Below, in pieces: positions 24,017-31,231 of a stretch of 35,558 nt of DNA (its first letter is position 1; each line of letters begins with the position of its first letter). The DNA lies in IMG/VR virus record IMGVR_UViG_3300029448_000075, positions 11,676-47,233 of that record. One strand, given 5' to 3'. This stretch comes from a virus. The notes under the pieces were generated by a model. It ran no database searches and was not told where the DNA came from. It was given only the letters and a program-made list of their open reading frames with translations. A program made the position numbers and the translations under genes.

Positions 24017-24594
24017 TTTTATTAAAGAGAGTTGCTAAAGGATTGAAACCAGAAATCACGGACTGGGATCAGCCAACTATCCGAAATTTTGAAGGTAAGA
24101 TGGTCGAAGGTCGACCAACAAAGGGTTATGGTGTTTCTGCCTTTAATTATGCTGGTAAACTATACGAGCCTGAGCCATGGAATGAGCAGATGTTGCACTT
24201 AAAAGAGCATCTTCAAAAATTAGTTCGAGTGGAGCTAAAACGCAAAATTGAATTTACATTTTGTCTTTGTGGTTTGTATAAAGATGGTCGTGCTTCAATC
24301 CCTCACCATTCAGACACTGTACCCACTCGAAAGGATATTGTTGTTGGGGTCTCTTATGGGGCTCCCAGAGTGCTTGAGTGGAGAGAGTATAACTTACTCA
24401 TAAAAAAGAAAACGAACACCAGCAAAACTCATCTGGATTCAATGTTTTTAAAACCCAAAACCAAGCGATATCTATTAGAGGATGGCGATGTTTATTTATT
24501 TGATGGTAAATCACAAATGAAAAGTACACATTCCATCCCTTCAATTGAAGGAGTGGGAGAACGGATCAATCTAACATTTAGGAGTGGAATATGA
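24013..24594 (+). CDS. AlkB-like 2-oxoglutarate/Fe(II) dioxygenase
   Basis: Oxidative demethylase or hydroxylase of the AlkB fold. The metal triad is His99-x-Asp101 (PHHSD) and His173 (STHSIP), and 2-oxoglutarate is held by Arg184 with the family end motif ERINLTFR (183-190). A Phe-Asn-Tyr segment (44-46) and VVGVSYGAPRVLEW match the nucleotide-lid and core strands. I place the start at GTG 24013, overlapping the previous stop, rather than at 23977. It may repair alkylated phage DNA or RNA; a role in base modification is possible but not indicated beyond co-presence. Confidence 0.88.
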   Translation: MILLKRVAKGLKPEITDWDQPTIRNFEGKMVEGRPTKGYGVSAFNYAGKLYEPEPWNEQMLHLKEHLQKLVRVELKRKIEFTFCLCGLYKDGRASIPHHSDTVPTRKDIVVGVSYGAPRVLEWREYNLLIKKKTNTSKTHLDSMFLKPKTKRYLLEDGDVYLFDGKSQMKSTHSIPSIEGVGERINLTFRSGI

Positions 24595-24998
24595 AAGAAG
24601 AGATATTATTTAAACCTTGTGTGTCTGGAACCGAACGAATAGCTGGTACTTGCAAGCAGGGAGAAATCGAAGCATCTTTTGCTGATTTGGAAGAGATGTT
24701 TGGTGAACCAGCATTCGAGGGCAAAGGCGATAAAATCACAACAGAATTTGTGATCGATTATGAATATCTCTATCCAATAACTGGGGAATACGAGTATGGT
24801 CAGTTCTGTTTGTATGACTGGCGTTATGCAAGAGACTTCAATGACGATTGTAAAAAAATCACTTGGAATATCGGAGGAAAAGGGTTTGTGGATAGTTGGG
24901 CTGTTGACTATGCTATGATGCTTTTCGAAAAGACCGATATTCGTGAGGAATATGAACAAGCAGTCCTGTGCCATGCTAATTGGCATATAATAAACTGA
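24591..24998 (+). CDS. Hypothetical phage protein (135 aa)
   Basis: A soluble acidic protein with several aromatic strands (FVIDYEYLYPI, GQFCLYDWRYARDF, ITWNIGGKGFVDSW) and no catalytic motif I can identify. The start overlaps the AlkB-like gene by 4 nt (ATGA), so the two are probably co-expressed. It recalls accessory phage proteins that carry an Asp-Trp-Arg-Tyr segment, without known role. Confidence 0.6.
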   Translation: MKEEILFKPCVSGTERIAGTCKQGEIEASFADLEEMFGEPAFEGKGDKITTEFVIDYEYLYPITGEYEYGQFCLYDWRYARDFNDDCKKITWNIGGKGFVDSWAVDYAMMLFEKTDIREEYEQAVLCHANWHIIN

Positions 24999-25004
24999 GG
25001 AACG

Positions 25005-25253
25005 ATGATGGGAAAACTTAAAGACTGGGCGATAGGCGAAGGAATCGAATTTACATCCGAAGACTTACCAACAAACATTTACAAAATTGAGTTGGTTACA
25101 CCTACAATTGAAACATTCAAGGTCGAATCCGATGTACCTTTGACTCGAGATGAAATACTTTCTCGTGTAAAATGGCGACATCCAAAACAAACAGACTTTG
25201 GTAACTCTGTTCACGATGTTCATGTGGTTCAAGGAAAGATTGAAAAGGAATAA
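25005..25253 (+). CDS. Hypothetical small protein (82 aa)
   Basis: A soluble 82-residue protein with beta-like strands in the middle and no domain. GAGG at 24997-25000 precedes the first of two adjacent ATGs at 25005. It is the last gene before the next promoter. Function unknown. Confidence 0.55.
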   Translation: MMGKLKDWAIGEGIEFTSEDLPTNIYKIELVTPTIETFKVESDVPLTRDEILSRVKWRHPKQTDFGNSVHDVHVVQGKIEKE

Positions 25254-25259
25254 AACTCC

Positions 25260-25287
25260 TTTACTTTTATTCCCACATGCATATAAT
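25260..25287 (+). promoter_or_regulatory. Promoter, phage consensus type
   Basis: TTTACT (25260-25265, in CTCCTTTACTTTT), a 16-nt spacer, and a perfect TATAAT (25282-25287). The following leader carries AAGGAGG, suggesting strong expression. Confidence 0.75.
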
Positions 25288-25328
25288 GATCAATGCTATT
25301 AATAATTCTATATATAAGGAGGAAAATT

Positions 25329-26351
25329 ATGGCACATCAAGTAGAAACAATGGCTTACGCAGGAGAAGTTCCTTGGCATGGGTTGGGAGTGCAGGTCGAA
25401 GACGACCTAACACCAGCAGAGATGCTTAAAAAGGCAAAACTCGATTGGACTGTAAGCAAAAGGGCAATGTACACCACTAACAAATCTGGGAAGGATGCTA
25501 AAATCCAAGTCCCCAGTCATGCGGTGCTCGTTAGAGATAGCGATAACAAACCCCTTGGTCCAGTGGGACCGAAATTCATCCCTACACAAAACAGCGAGGC
25601 ATTCGAGTTTTTCGATAAATTCGCCAGTGCAGGAAAAATCAAAATGGAAACAGCAGGATCCTTGCGTCAAGGTCGCCAAATATGGGGACTGGCTAAAATG
25701 CAGGAAGGATTCACTGTTGCTGGAAAAGATCGAGTCGAAGGGTACATGCTCGTTGCCGTCTCCCATGAGTGGGGTCGAGCCAATGAGATTCGCTTCACTC
25801 CGATTCGTGTTGTTTGTAACAACACATTGACGATGGCTCTGACCAGAGGTTCTAATAGTGGGGTATTTAAAATGCCACATGTGAAGGCTTTTGATTCAGA
25901 GATCATTCGCTCTGCAGAGGAGGCACTCGGATTGGCAAACGATAAGTTGGCTGAATACGAGGAGCGGTCTAAATTCTTGGCGAGTAAACAATATAAGGAA
26001 GATGATGTCGTAAGATACATCGCCGAGTTGTTTCAGCCAGAGTTAGTTAAACAAGAGGAAATTATCGAGAACTCTAAAAATGTTTCTAAGATTATAACTA
26101 GTCTTGAAATAAAAGACGAGTTTAAGAAAGTTCCTTCTCTCGTTTATCAGGCACTCGAGCAAGGTGCGGGAGCCAATCTAAAATCTGCCAAGGGCACTTG
26201 GTGGGGAGCATACAATGCGGTGACTTTTGTGACCGACCACAAATGGGGTCGCGATCGTGAGTCAGCATTGAATAATGCTTGGTTTGGCTGGAGAGCAAAC
26301 TTGAAAAATAAGGCTCTTCAAAAAGCAACCGAATATGCGAATGTAGCATAA
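25329..26351 (+). CDS. DUF932 family phage/plasmid protein (340 aa)
   Basis: Recognisable as the DUF932 family of phage and plasmid proteins: MAHQVETMAYAGEVPWHGLG at the N-terminus, FEFFDKFASAG, and FTPIRVVCNNTL in the middle, ending near HKWGRDRESALNNAWFG. The family function is unknown, though members are often highly expressed. The start at 25329 follows AAGGAGG; an upstream ATG at 25293 lies close to the -10 and lacks a ribosome binding site. It forms a single-gene unit between a perfect promoter and a strong terminator. Confidence 0.85.
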   Translation: MAHQVETMAYAGEVPWHGLGVQVEDDLTPAEMLKKAKLDWTVSKRAMYTTNKSGKDAKIQVPSHAVLVRDSDNKPLGPVGPKFIPTQNSEAFEFFDKFASAGKIKMETAGSLRQGRQIWGLAKMQEGFTVAGKDRVEGYMLVAVSHEWGRANEIRFTPIRVVCNNTLTMALTRGSNSGVFKMPHVKAFDSEIIRSAEEALGLANDKLAEYEERSKFLASKQYKEDDVVRYIAELFQPELVKQEEIIENSKNVSKIITSLEIKDEFKKVPSLVYQALEQGAGANLKSAKGTWWGAYNAVTFVTDHKWGRDRESALNNAWFGWRANLKNKALQKATEYANVA

Positions 26352-26370
26352 TTAGTTCTGCCTACAGAAG

Positions 26371-26404
26371 TCCCCCAAGTTTCACAGCTTGGGGGATTTT
26401 TTTA
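26371..26404 (+). terminator. Rho-independent terminator
   Basis: TCCCCCAAG (26371-26379) pairs with CTTGGGGGA (26388-26396), followed by a run of T. It closes the DUF932 gene. Confidence 0.92.
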
Positions 26405-26410
26405 TAGTCC

Positions 26411-26438
26411 TTTACTTATGTGTGCTTTTTAGTATGAT
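26411..26438 (+). promoter_or_regulatory. Promoter, phage consensus type
   Basis: TTTACT (26411-26416, in GTCCTTTACTT), a 16-nt spacer, and TATGAT (26433-26438), directly after the terminator. Confidence 0.75.
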
Positions 26439-26443
26439 TCGTC

Positions 26444-26463
26444 TGTTGGTAATTAAGCCAACA
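26444..26463 (+). promoter_or_regulatory. Leader hairpin ahead of the 26483 gene
   Basis: TGTTGG (26444-26449) and CCAACA (26458-26463) make a 6-bp stem at the 5' end of the transcript. It may stabilise the mRNA. Confidence 0.45.
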
Positions 26464-26482
26464 CAATTATAAGGAGTCAATT

Positions 26483-26737
26483 ATGACACAAGTAAATATC
26501 ACTGTAGTCAAAACCTACATAGACCCGTATACAGCGGAACTGTTCGCCAACTATACCAAAGCTAACTACGACCGAATCGCTGATGACATCAGCTATTCAG
26601 ATGAGCAATGCTTTGAGGCTTTAATAGAGGACGCTGAAAACTTCATTGAGATTGTGACTAGCGATTTCACTGGACTCAGCATTAACCATACTGCGGAGGA
26701 GTATGCTAAAAACTTCAGCCTGGACACGCAACAATAA
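26483..26737 (+). CDS. Hypothetical small acidic protein (84 aa)
   Basis: An acidic protein with a Thr/Val-rich beginning and a long helical acidic stretch. No domain is recognised. AAGGAG precedes the ATG. It is a single-gene unit with its own promoter, leader hairpin and terminator, so it is probably made in quantity early; the role is unknown. Confidence 0.6.
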   Translation: MTQVNITVVKTYIDPYTAELFANYTKANYDRIADDISYSDEQCFEALIEDAENFIEIVTSDFTGLSINHTAEEYAKNFSLDTQQ

Positions 26738-26760
26738 GCGCATAAGTCTTCTGGGCCAAT

Positions 26761-26795
26761 AAAAGACCCCTTTTTAAATAAAGGGGTCTTTTTTA
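26761..26795 (+). terminator. Rho-independent terminator
   Basis: AAAAGACCCCTTT (26761-26773) pairs with AAAGGGGTCTTTT (26780-26792), with a short loop and T run. Confidence 0.92.
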
Positions 26796-26814
26796 GTTAT
26801 TTAAGTGCATTTTA

Positions 26815-26873
26815 CCCACTCCAGATCGTCTGTGGAGCGTTTTCTTAAGAGGGCAAAGGGCTTAGTATACCCA
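26815..26873 (+). repeat. 59-bp intergenic element, copy A
   Basis: Same length as the copy at 30391-30449. The first 14 nt (CCCACTCCAGATCG) and the last 24 nt (AGGGC then AAAGGGCTTAGTATACCCA) are identical, while the middle differs. Copy A can form CTCCA...TGGAG (26819-26836); both can form GGG-9 nt-CCC at the 3' end (26858-26872). It lies between a terminator and the 26914 promoter. Confidence 0.8.
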
Positions 26874-26913
26874 AAAATACCTCCACATGCATGTTTGAAT
26901 AGGGATGTACTCC

Positions 26914-26943
26914 TTTACTTTACATTTGCTTTTAGCCTATAAT
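26914..26943 (+). promoter_or_regulatory. Promoter, phage consensus type
   Basis: TTTACT (26914-26919, in CTCCTTTACTTTAC), an 18-nt spacer, and TATAAT (26938-26943). Confidence 0.75.
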
Positions 26944-26979
26944 GACTGTGTTGTTAAATTATAAAGAAAGGAGAAAGTT

Positions 26980-27816
26980 ATGCAACAGTTAGAATTAAAT
27001 CAACCAAAGAGCCACGACTTAGAGTTTCATATTTCAAGGTACTTGAAAAATGCAGAACTCGCACGTCGTCGTATGTCGACTCGGCATAAACTTGTAGAAG
27101 AATTTCGCAACTACGAGGAAAATGGTCACACACTAGAAGGAGCGATCAGCTACATCAAAGGCGGTGCTAATTATCTTCAAAAAGAAAGACAAGCACTGTT
27201 GATTGACGAAGTTAGATACGACAGTCCCCTTCGTAAAAAAATCCGATCCTACTGGATAGCGAAAGGGATCGCCGATAGTTTTATCGACCAACACGACTCA
27301 GGCAGAACATTGTCAGAAAAACAACTTAATTGTTTATGTACAATGATTGACGAGGCTCGTGGGAAAAACTCAAAAACTCCGAGCGTTGGTACTTTACCAA
27401 ACATTGTTGGAGTCTACGAGGTATTCAACAGAAACACTGCTTTGAAATATCCTAAAATCTGGCTTAAATTACCAGACGGCACGGATATTAAGATTAGTCG
27501 TCTTGGCAGTCTTTCTAAATATGAAGGTCAACTTTCTATGGCGAATGGAACTTATGGTGACGGCATGTATTTTGGTCGCATCACTAAAGAAGGTGACATT
27601 CACTTACTGAAAGACGGCATTGATCGCAAGGACGAAATACTGACCTTGCTCAATGAATTAGCAGACAACCCAGAAGAAGTTGCTACGAAATATGGTCGCT
27701 TAACTGGTAATTGTTGTTTCTGTGTTCGTCAGTTATCAGACGAAAGAAGTTTAGAAGTGGGATATGGGGAAACCTGTGCTTCTCACTATAATCTTCCATG
27801 GGGTGAAAGTGTTTGA
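26980..27816 (+). CDS. DUF6011-like zinc-ribbon protein (278 aa)
   Basis: An N-terminal helical region of about 150 residues, a middle beta-rich part, and a C-terminal zinc module like DUF6011: Cys245, Cys246, Cys248 (NCCFCVRQLSD) and Cys266 (GYGETCASHY), followed by NLPWG. The same module ends many phage early proteins. AAAGGAG precedes the ATG. It is the first gene of a four-gene cassette. Role unknown; nucleic-acid or protein binding is likely. Confidence 0.7.
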   Translation: MQQLELNQPKSHDLEFHISRYLKNAELARRRMSTRHKLVEEFRNYEENGHTLEGAISYIKGGANYLQKERQALLIDEVRYDSPLRKKIRSYWIAKGIADSFIDQHDSGRTLSEKQLNCLCTMIDEARGKNSKTPSVGTLPNIVGVYEVFNRNTALKYPKIWLKLPDGTDIKISRLGSLSKYEGQLSMANGTYGDGMYFGRITKEGDIHLLKDGIDRKDEILTLLNELADNPEEVATKYGRLTGNCCFCVRQLSDERSLEVGYGETCASHYNLPWGESV

Positions 27817-27825
27817 ATACACTTT
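27806..27825 (+). other. Small stem at the end of the 26980 gene
   Basis: AAAGTGT (27806-27812) and ACACTTT (27819-27825) pair around the stop codon. There is no T run, so it is not a clear terminator; the 90-nt leader to the next gene also holds two copies of GTCGGC. Confidence 0.3.
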
Positions 27826-27906
27826 AATCCGTTTCATCGGTCGGCTGTGTGTTTACGCAGTCGGCTTCTTGTTTATCTTATTCATGTTTATATAAGGAGA
27901 ATTATT

Positions 27907-28509
27907 ATGAATGATAAAGAATACCCAACGTATATTGTCCAGTACGAGTATGGGTTTGTAATTAAATTTGTTGACTACATCAACAAACTGGACTCGAACA
28001 ACAGGATCACTTCTGTTGCCGAATGGCGTTTTCAAATCTGGTGTGACAATGCTCTGTTTTTTGACAGCTTCACATACACACGTGAAGATGAGCGAACCAT
28101 TTTCACATACACTAGTGAAGATTTTATTGATGCTGAAAAAGGAAATTTTTTGCTGTCCTATCAACATGAACTGCAAATCGATAATCTGGTTTCAGAAGCA
28201 CTCGCCGACGAAACATATGATCTTGGTGCGAAAACACACGACATCGATGGTTTTGCTCTTCACTATCCTGAAGGTGTGAACGAAAACCCATATGACATTA
28301 CACACTACGATAATAAGCATAGCCCCACTCTGTATTGGGATGCTTCCTGCGAGTCGTGCAGTGGTTATGGAAAGATAGATACTGATCGTGGTGGTACATA
28401 TGCTTGCATGTGTGTCGGAACCATGAAATTAGCCGATCAAAACAGGTCTATAAAAATCAATGAAGACGGTGGGATGTACCTTTCCAAAGAAGTAGAGGTG
28501 ACATCATGA
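27907..28509 (+). CDS. Hypothetical protein with CxxC motifs (200 aa)
   Basis: Strand-rich acidic protein. Near the C-terminus CESCSGYGK and CMCVG resemble a DnaJ-type zinc knuckle with two Cys pairs. The start is placed at ATG 27907 because AAGGAG stands just before it, and the reading from 27847 has none. It overlaps the next gene by 4 nt. Function unknown. Confidence 0.65.
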   Translation: MNDKEYPTYIVQYEYGFVIKFVDYINKLDSNNRITSVAEWRFQIWCDNALFFDSFTYTREDERTIFTYTSEDFIDAEKGNFLLSYQHELQIDNLVSEALADETYDLGAKTHDIDGFALHYPEGVNENPYDITHYDNKHSPTLYWDASCESCSGYGKIDTDRGGTYACMCVGTMKLADQNRSIKINEDGGMYLSKEVEVTS

Positions 28510-28919
28510 CTGATTTAAATAAATCCATCATAGAGAAAGGTTTCGTACAATGGCTCAAGGACAAATACGAAAGACAAGCATACCATGGTGTCGCCTACAA
28601 CGACAACGATGCTGGGATCGTGGATCTTGGGGTTCATTACGAAGAATGGGACGAAGTACCTTGGGAAATTCGCAGTGAAATCGACGATCGCATAGAGGAT
28701 CTTCCTTTGGTTGATCTAGCCTTGATTTATGGCAATGAACTAAGGAAAGAATGTGACTATTGGAAAGAGCATTCCGTGCACAAGGAACTGTTTGGTCGGA
28801 AAGAAGAAGACAAGGGTGAATTGTTTAACAACATCATTCGCTGGGCATACGTCGAAGTTGCTATGGAATATCTAGACGAACTAGAAGAAGGCATTAAATT
28901 GCAAAGGAGGTTTCGATAA
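28506..28919 (+). CDS. Hypothetical acidic protein (137 aa)
   Basis: Rich in Glu, Asp and aromatic residues, predominantly helical, without recognised motif. GAGGTG precedes the ATG, which overlaps the previous stop. Its end overlaps the next start (TAATG). Function unknown. Confidence 0.6.
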   Translation: MTDLNKSIIEKGFVQWLKDKYERQAYHGVAYNDNDAGIVDLGVHYEEWDEVPWEIRSEIDDRIEDLPLVDLALIYGNELRKECDYWKEHSVHKELFGRKEEDKGELFNNIIRWAYVEVAMEYLDELEEGIKLQRRFR

Positions 28920-29092
28920 TGAATAGTCTATATGTTTTGATACTCTTCATGAGTGTCCTCGGAGCGATTGGTACATGGTCTGCTTTCTTAACATTGCCTA
29001 ATCATAACTTCTTTCTTAAAGTGGTTTCGATGTTCTTGTTTGTTCTTTGTTTAATGGTCAGTTGGGGATGCTTGTTATTACTCCTTTCATAA
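28919..29092 (+). CDS. Small two-helix membrane protein (57 aa)
   Basis: Two hydrophobic segments (about residues 4-25 and 31-56) with a short polar loop (PNHN) mark an integral membrane protein of about 57 residues. GGAGG and a TAATG overlap with the upstream gene support it. It could be a holin-like or host-membrane-acting protein, but it lies in the early cassette rather than beside lysis genes, so its function is open. Confidence 0.65.
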   Translation: MNSLYVLILFMSVLGAIGTWSAFLTLPNHNFFLKVVSMFLFVLCLMVSWGCLLLLLS

Positions 29093-29110
29093 TCCCCCAA
29101 CCCATTAAGA

Positions 29111-29139
29111 AATGCCCCTTGAAAAAGGGGCATTTTTTT
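29111..29139 (+). terminator. Rho-independent terminator
   Basis: AATGCCCCTT (29111-29120), a GAAA loop and AAGGGGCATT (29125-29134), with a T run. It closes the 26914-29092 cassette. Confidence 0.95.
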
Positions 29140-29190
29140 ATGCCCAATGCACATGGACATCTTACGTGCGCAATTTAAGGTATTAAGTCC

Positions 29191-29220
29191 TTTACTTTAA
29201 AACGCATTTAGAACTATAAT
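29191..29220 (+). promoter_or_regulatory. Promoter, phage consensus type
   Basis: TTTACT (29191-29196, in GTCCTTTACTTT), an 18-nt spacer, and TATAAT (29215-29220). The -10 overlaps an ATG at 29219, excluding that start. Confidence 0.75.
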
Positions 29221-29248
29221 GAACTGGTTGTTAAGAAAGGAGAAAGAA

Positions 29249-30082
29249 ATGAAAGACACACAAAGATCAAAATGCTACCGCTGGGAAAATAAACTCCGTG
29301 GGGCAAATATGGTTGAAAACGTGGTAATCTACCTTGTTCGTTACCTAGACTGGAAGGTTAGAAATATGCCTGCTAAAAACAGGGGTGCTGGCTACAACAG
29401 AAAATTCGTCGCATCAAACGGCACGGAACGATATTTTCAAAACCGTGTTTGTTTTGTTAAAAATAACAAATCAGCCCACAGCTGGAGCCAAGGAATGATC
29501 GACGGCAAGGCAATCGTTAATATGATGTTGCCCACTTCTTGGGCACTTCAATATGCGGTCGTGTTGCACGAGTTTGCCCACAGCATTGAACCTTACGATA
29601 GCCATGGTCCTAATTGGATGTCTACCTTTTGTATCTTGCTTAATCGGTTTCACCCCGACCATCCTTCTTTAGAAAGTTTGGCTAGATCGCTTGACGCATC
29701 AGGTATTAAATATGTGCCCTTCAAGGACAATCCCTGGTATCGTGGATTTTGTCGCGTTAAGTTTAATGCGGATAAGGCACCTGCGTTCACTAAATTGATC
29801 GCCAAGGCTTGGGCGGACGGCAAGGAAATGTACGGTAAAAAGCACAACGCCACTAACTGGAAATTGCGTGTAATGAACTTAATCAAAAGGCACAATCTTG
29901 ACATGGTTGATCAGGTCGGCTTTGATAATAGGTGGAACGACGGAATGTTAGAAGGTCAGTTCACCGTCTATTTTGAAAACGGTGAATCTGTGTATTTTTA
30001 TGCGGATGGCGAAGAAACCCCTGACGAAAAACAGGCTTTCTGGAAAGACGTTTACGAAGAATTAAATATCAATTATAAATAA
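29249..30082 (+). CDS. SprT-like zinc metalloprotein (277 aa)
   Basis: Carries HEFAH (107-111) and, eight residues later, HGPNW (119-123), the HExxH...HGxxW arrangement of SprT-like zincins, with Glu108 as catalytic base. SprT-family proteases include Spartan, which cuts DNA-protein crosslinks; phage copies have no agreed role. The C-terminal part is unlike the family core and may be specific. The start at 29249 is set by AAGGAG; the earlier ATG lies in the -10 box. It is followed by a small gene and a terminator. Confidence 0.75.
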   Translation: MKDTQRSKCYRWENKLRGANMVENVVIYLVRYLDWKVRNMPAKNRGAGYNRKFVASNGTERYFQNRVCFVKNNKSAHSWSQGMIDGKAIVNMMLPTSWALQYAVVLHEFAHSIEPYDSHGPNWMSTFCILLNRFHPDHPSLESLARSLDASGIKYVPFKDNPWYRGFCRVKFNADKAPAFTKLIAKAWADGKEMYGKKHNATNWKLRVMNLIKRHNLDMVDQVGFDNRWNDGMLEGQFTVYFENGESVYFYADGEETPDEKQAFWKDVYEELNINYK

Positions 30083-30091
30083 GGAAAAATT

Positions 30092-30319
30092 ATGAATAAA
30101 ATAATAATCAAAAATATAAAGCAAATCTATAACGCTGGTAACCGTGGGGACGATCTATGGTTTGGTAGTACATACTCGTTGATGGACAACACCAACTACT
30201 ATATTCTGCTGAATCATAAGTCAAACACATTTGACACTTATGGTAGCCTAGAGGATGCTATTAAAGACATCCCTGAAGAACTGGTTCAAGAATTGGTTGA
30301 CTGGTATAACGAAAATTAA
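30092..30319 (+). CDS. Hypothetical small protein (75 aa)
   Basis: Short soluble protein with a beta-type first half and an acidic helical end (PEELVQELVDWYNEN). TAAGGAAAA precedes the ATG. It lies 9 nt after the SprT-like gene and is its cassette partner. Function unknown. Confidence 0.55.
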   Translation: MNKIIIKNIKQIYNAGNRGDDLWFGSTYSLMDNTNYYILLNHKSNTFDTYGSLEDAIKDIPEELVQELVDWYNEN

Positions 30320-30336
30320 ATAACCCCATCCCCCAT

Positions 30337-30370
30337 AAAGACCCGTATTTGAATAATACGGGTCTTTTTT
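30337..30370 (+). terminator. Rho-independent terminator
   Basis: AAAGACCCGTATT (30337-30349) pairs with AATACGGGTCTTT (30355-30367), with a T run after. Confidence 0.93.
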
Positions 30371-30390
30371 CGTTGTTATCCCTAAAAATG

Positions 30391-30449
30391 CCCACTCCAG
30401 ATCGCCTGTAAATGGCGTTTGGCATAGGGCAAAGGGCTTAGTATACCCA
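30391..30449 (+). repeat. 59-bp intergenic element, copy B
   Basis: Counterpart of 26815-26873 with identical ends and a different middle; here the middle can form CGCC...GGCG (30404-30417) instead of CTCCA...TGGAG. The 3' GGG-9 nt-CCC is conserved (30434-30448). It follows a terminator, as does copy A. Confidence 0.8.
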
Positions 30450-30801
30450 TATTATCTAAGTAAAGGTGTATAATCTCCTTTACTCGTGTTGTAAAGGGGT
30501 TGCCGTTGTACCCTGTACTCCTTTATTTCGCTCTGCAGATGGTTTCGCTCAATAAGTGGGGTTATGTATACCCCTGTGTTATTAAGGGTTATTGTCGCTA
30601 TTAGTATGACTGGAAAAGAATGATGGTTCACTTTGTTAGAAAATGCATGTTTCAGCCAATAAGGGAATATCTTTTTCATGAAAGGTAGGTGTTGCTTAAT
30701 GTGTGGATTATTGCCCATGGTTATTGGTTGGGTATTGGTTGAAGTTGGGTAATAAATGAGTAACGAAAGGGTAATGATGACGAGAAGAATGTAAATGGTG
30801 T

Positions 30802-31022
30802 ATGGTGCTTGTAAGGTATATTCTGTGTAGTTGTTATATGGTTATTTGTACATGGTGCTTGTACTTGGTAAAAGGGACTCGGCACTCGCGATCTTTTTAC
30901 AGCCCACGCACCACGCACCACGATCATGAAAGTAAATGAGAAAGGGAATCGTCCTTGCTTCATTCACCAAGCACCTTGCACCAATCACAGCTGGCACCAA
31001 GCACCACTCACCAAGCACCATG
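30802..31022. repeat. Inverted and direct repeats around GGTGCTTG / CAAGCACC
   Basis: ATGGTGCTTG occurs at 30802-30811 and 30852-30861. The complement CAAGCACCAT lies at 31013-31022, and CACCAAGCACC is repeated at 30965-30975, 30995-31005 and 31009-31019. This could act as an origin, a protein-binding cluster or a large hairpin. Confidence 0.6.
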
Positions 31023-31174
31023 GCGAAGGGTGCAAAGACCAAGGTCATTGTACCTTAATTTTAGGCTCTGGGATCGCTCCCCCCTCCCCCTTTATGGAGA
31101 CGATGTGATAGCTTTGTCCTTGGCTAAGTTTTTGAGGCACATTCACGAAATTTCTTGCAGCAAGTTTTTTTGAC

Positions 31175-31204
31175 TTTACTCCTTGGTTAAAAAACAGTTA
31201 TCAT
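31175..31204 (+). promoter_or_regulatory. Probable promoter, weaker match
   Basis: TTTACT (31175-31180, in GACTTTACTCC), an 18-nt spacer, and TATCAT (31199-31204). It would start transcription of the lysis/terminase block. Confidence 0.5.
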
Positions 31205-31231
31205 TGGAGAAAATTTTTCGGAGAAAAAATT

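Larger units (their letters stand above)
30371..31231. other. Non-coding region with repeats and dyads
   Basis: About 860 nt without a supported gene. It holds element copy B, two orphan TCCTTTA elements (30477-30485 and 30519-30526), a GGGG-TTATGTATA-CCCC hairpin (30558-30574), a G/T-rich half (30720-30870) with TATTGGTTG twice and ATGGTGCTTG twice, and a C/A-rich half (30900-31025) with CACCAAGCACC three times. The right edge holds a weak promoter. Short open frames here are rejected. Confidence 0.6.

Noticed and set aside
26815-30449. Two copies of a repeat as a CRISPR remnant
   Set aside because: Copies are 3.5 kb apart with genes between, with no spacers or cas genes; the Cas4-like nuclease alone is not evidence.
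30441-30466. Minus-strand CCTTTACT at 30459-30466 as a promoter
   Set aside because: No acceptable -10 at 16-18 nt; the nearest TATACT is only 13 nt away.
30452-31173. Several 60-88 codon frames on both strands in the non-coding region
   Set aside because: They follow simple CAC/ACC repeats, lack ribosome binding sites and give repetitive His/Pro/Thr peptides.
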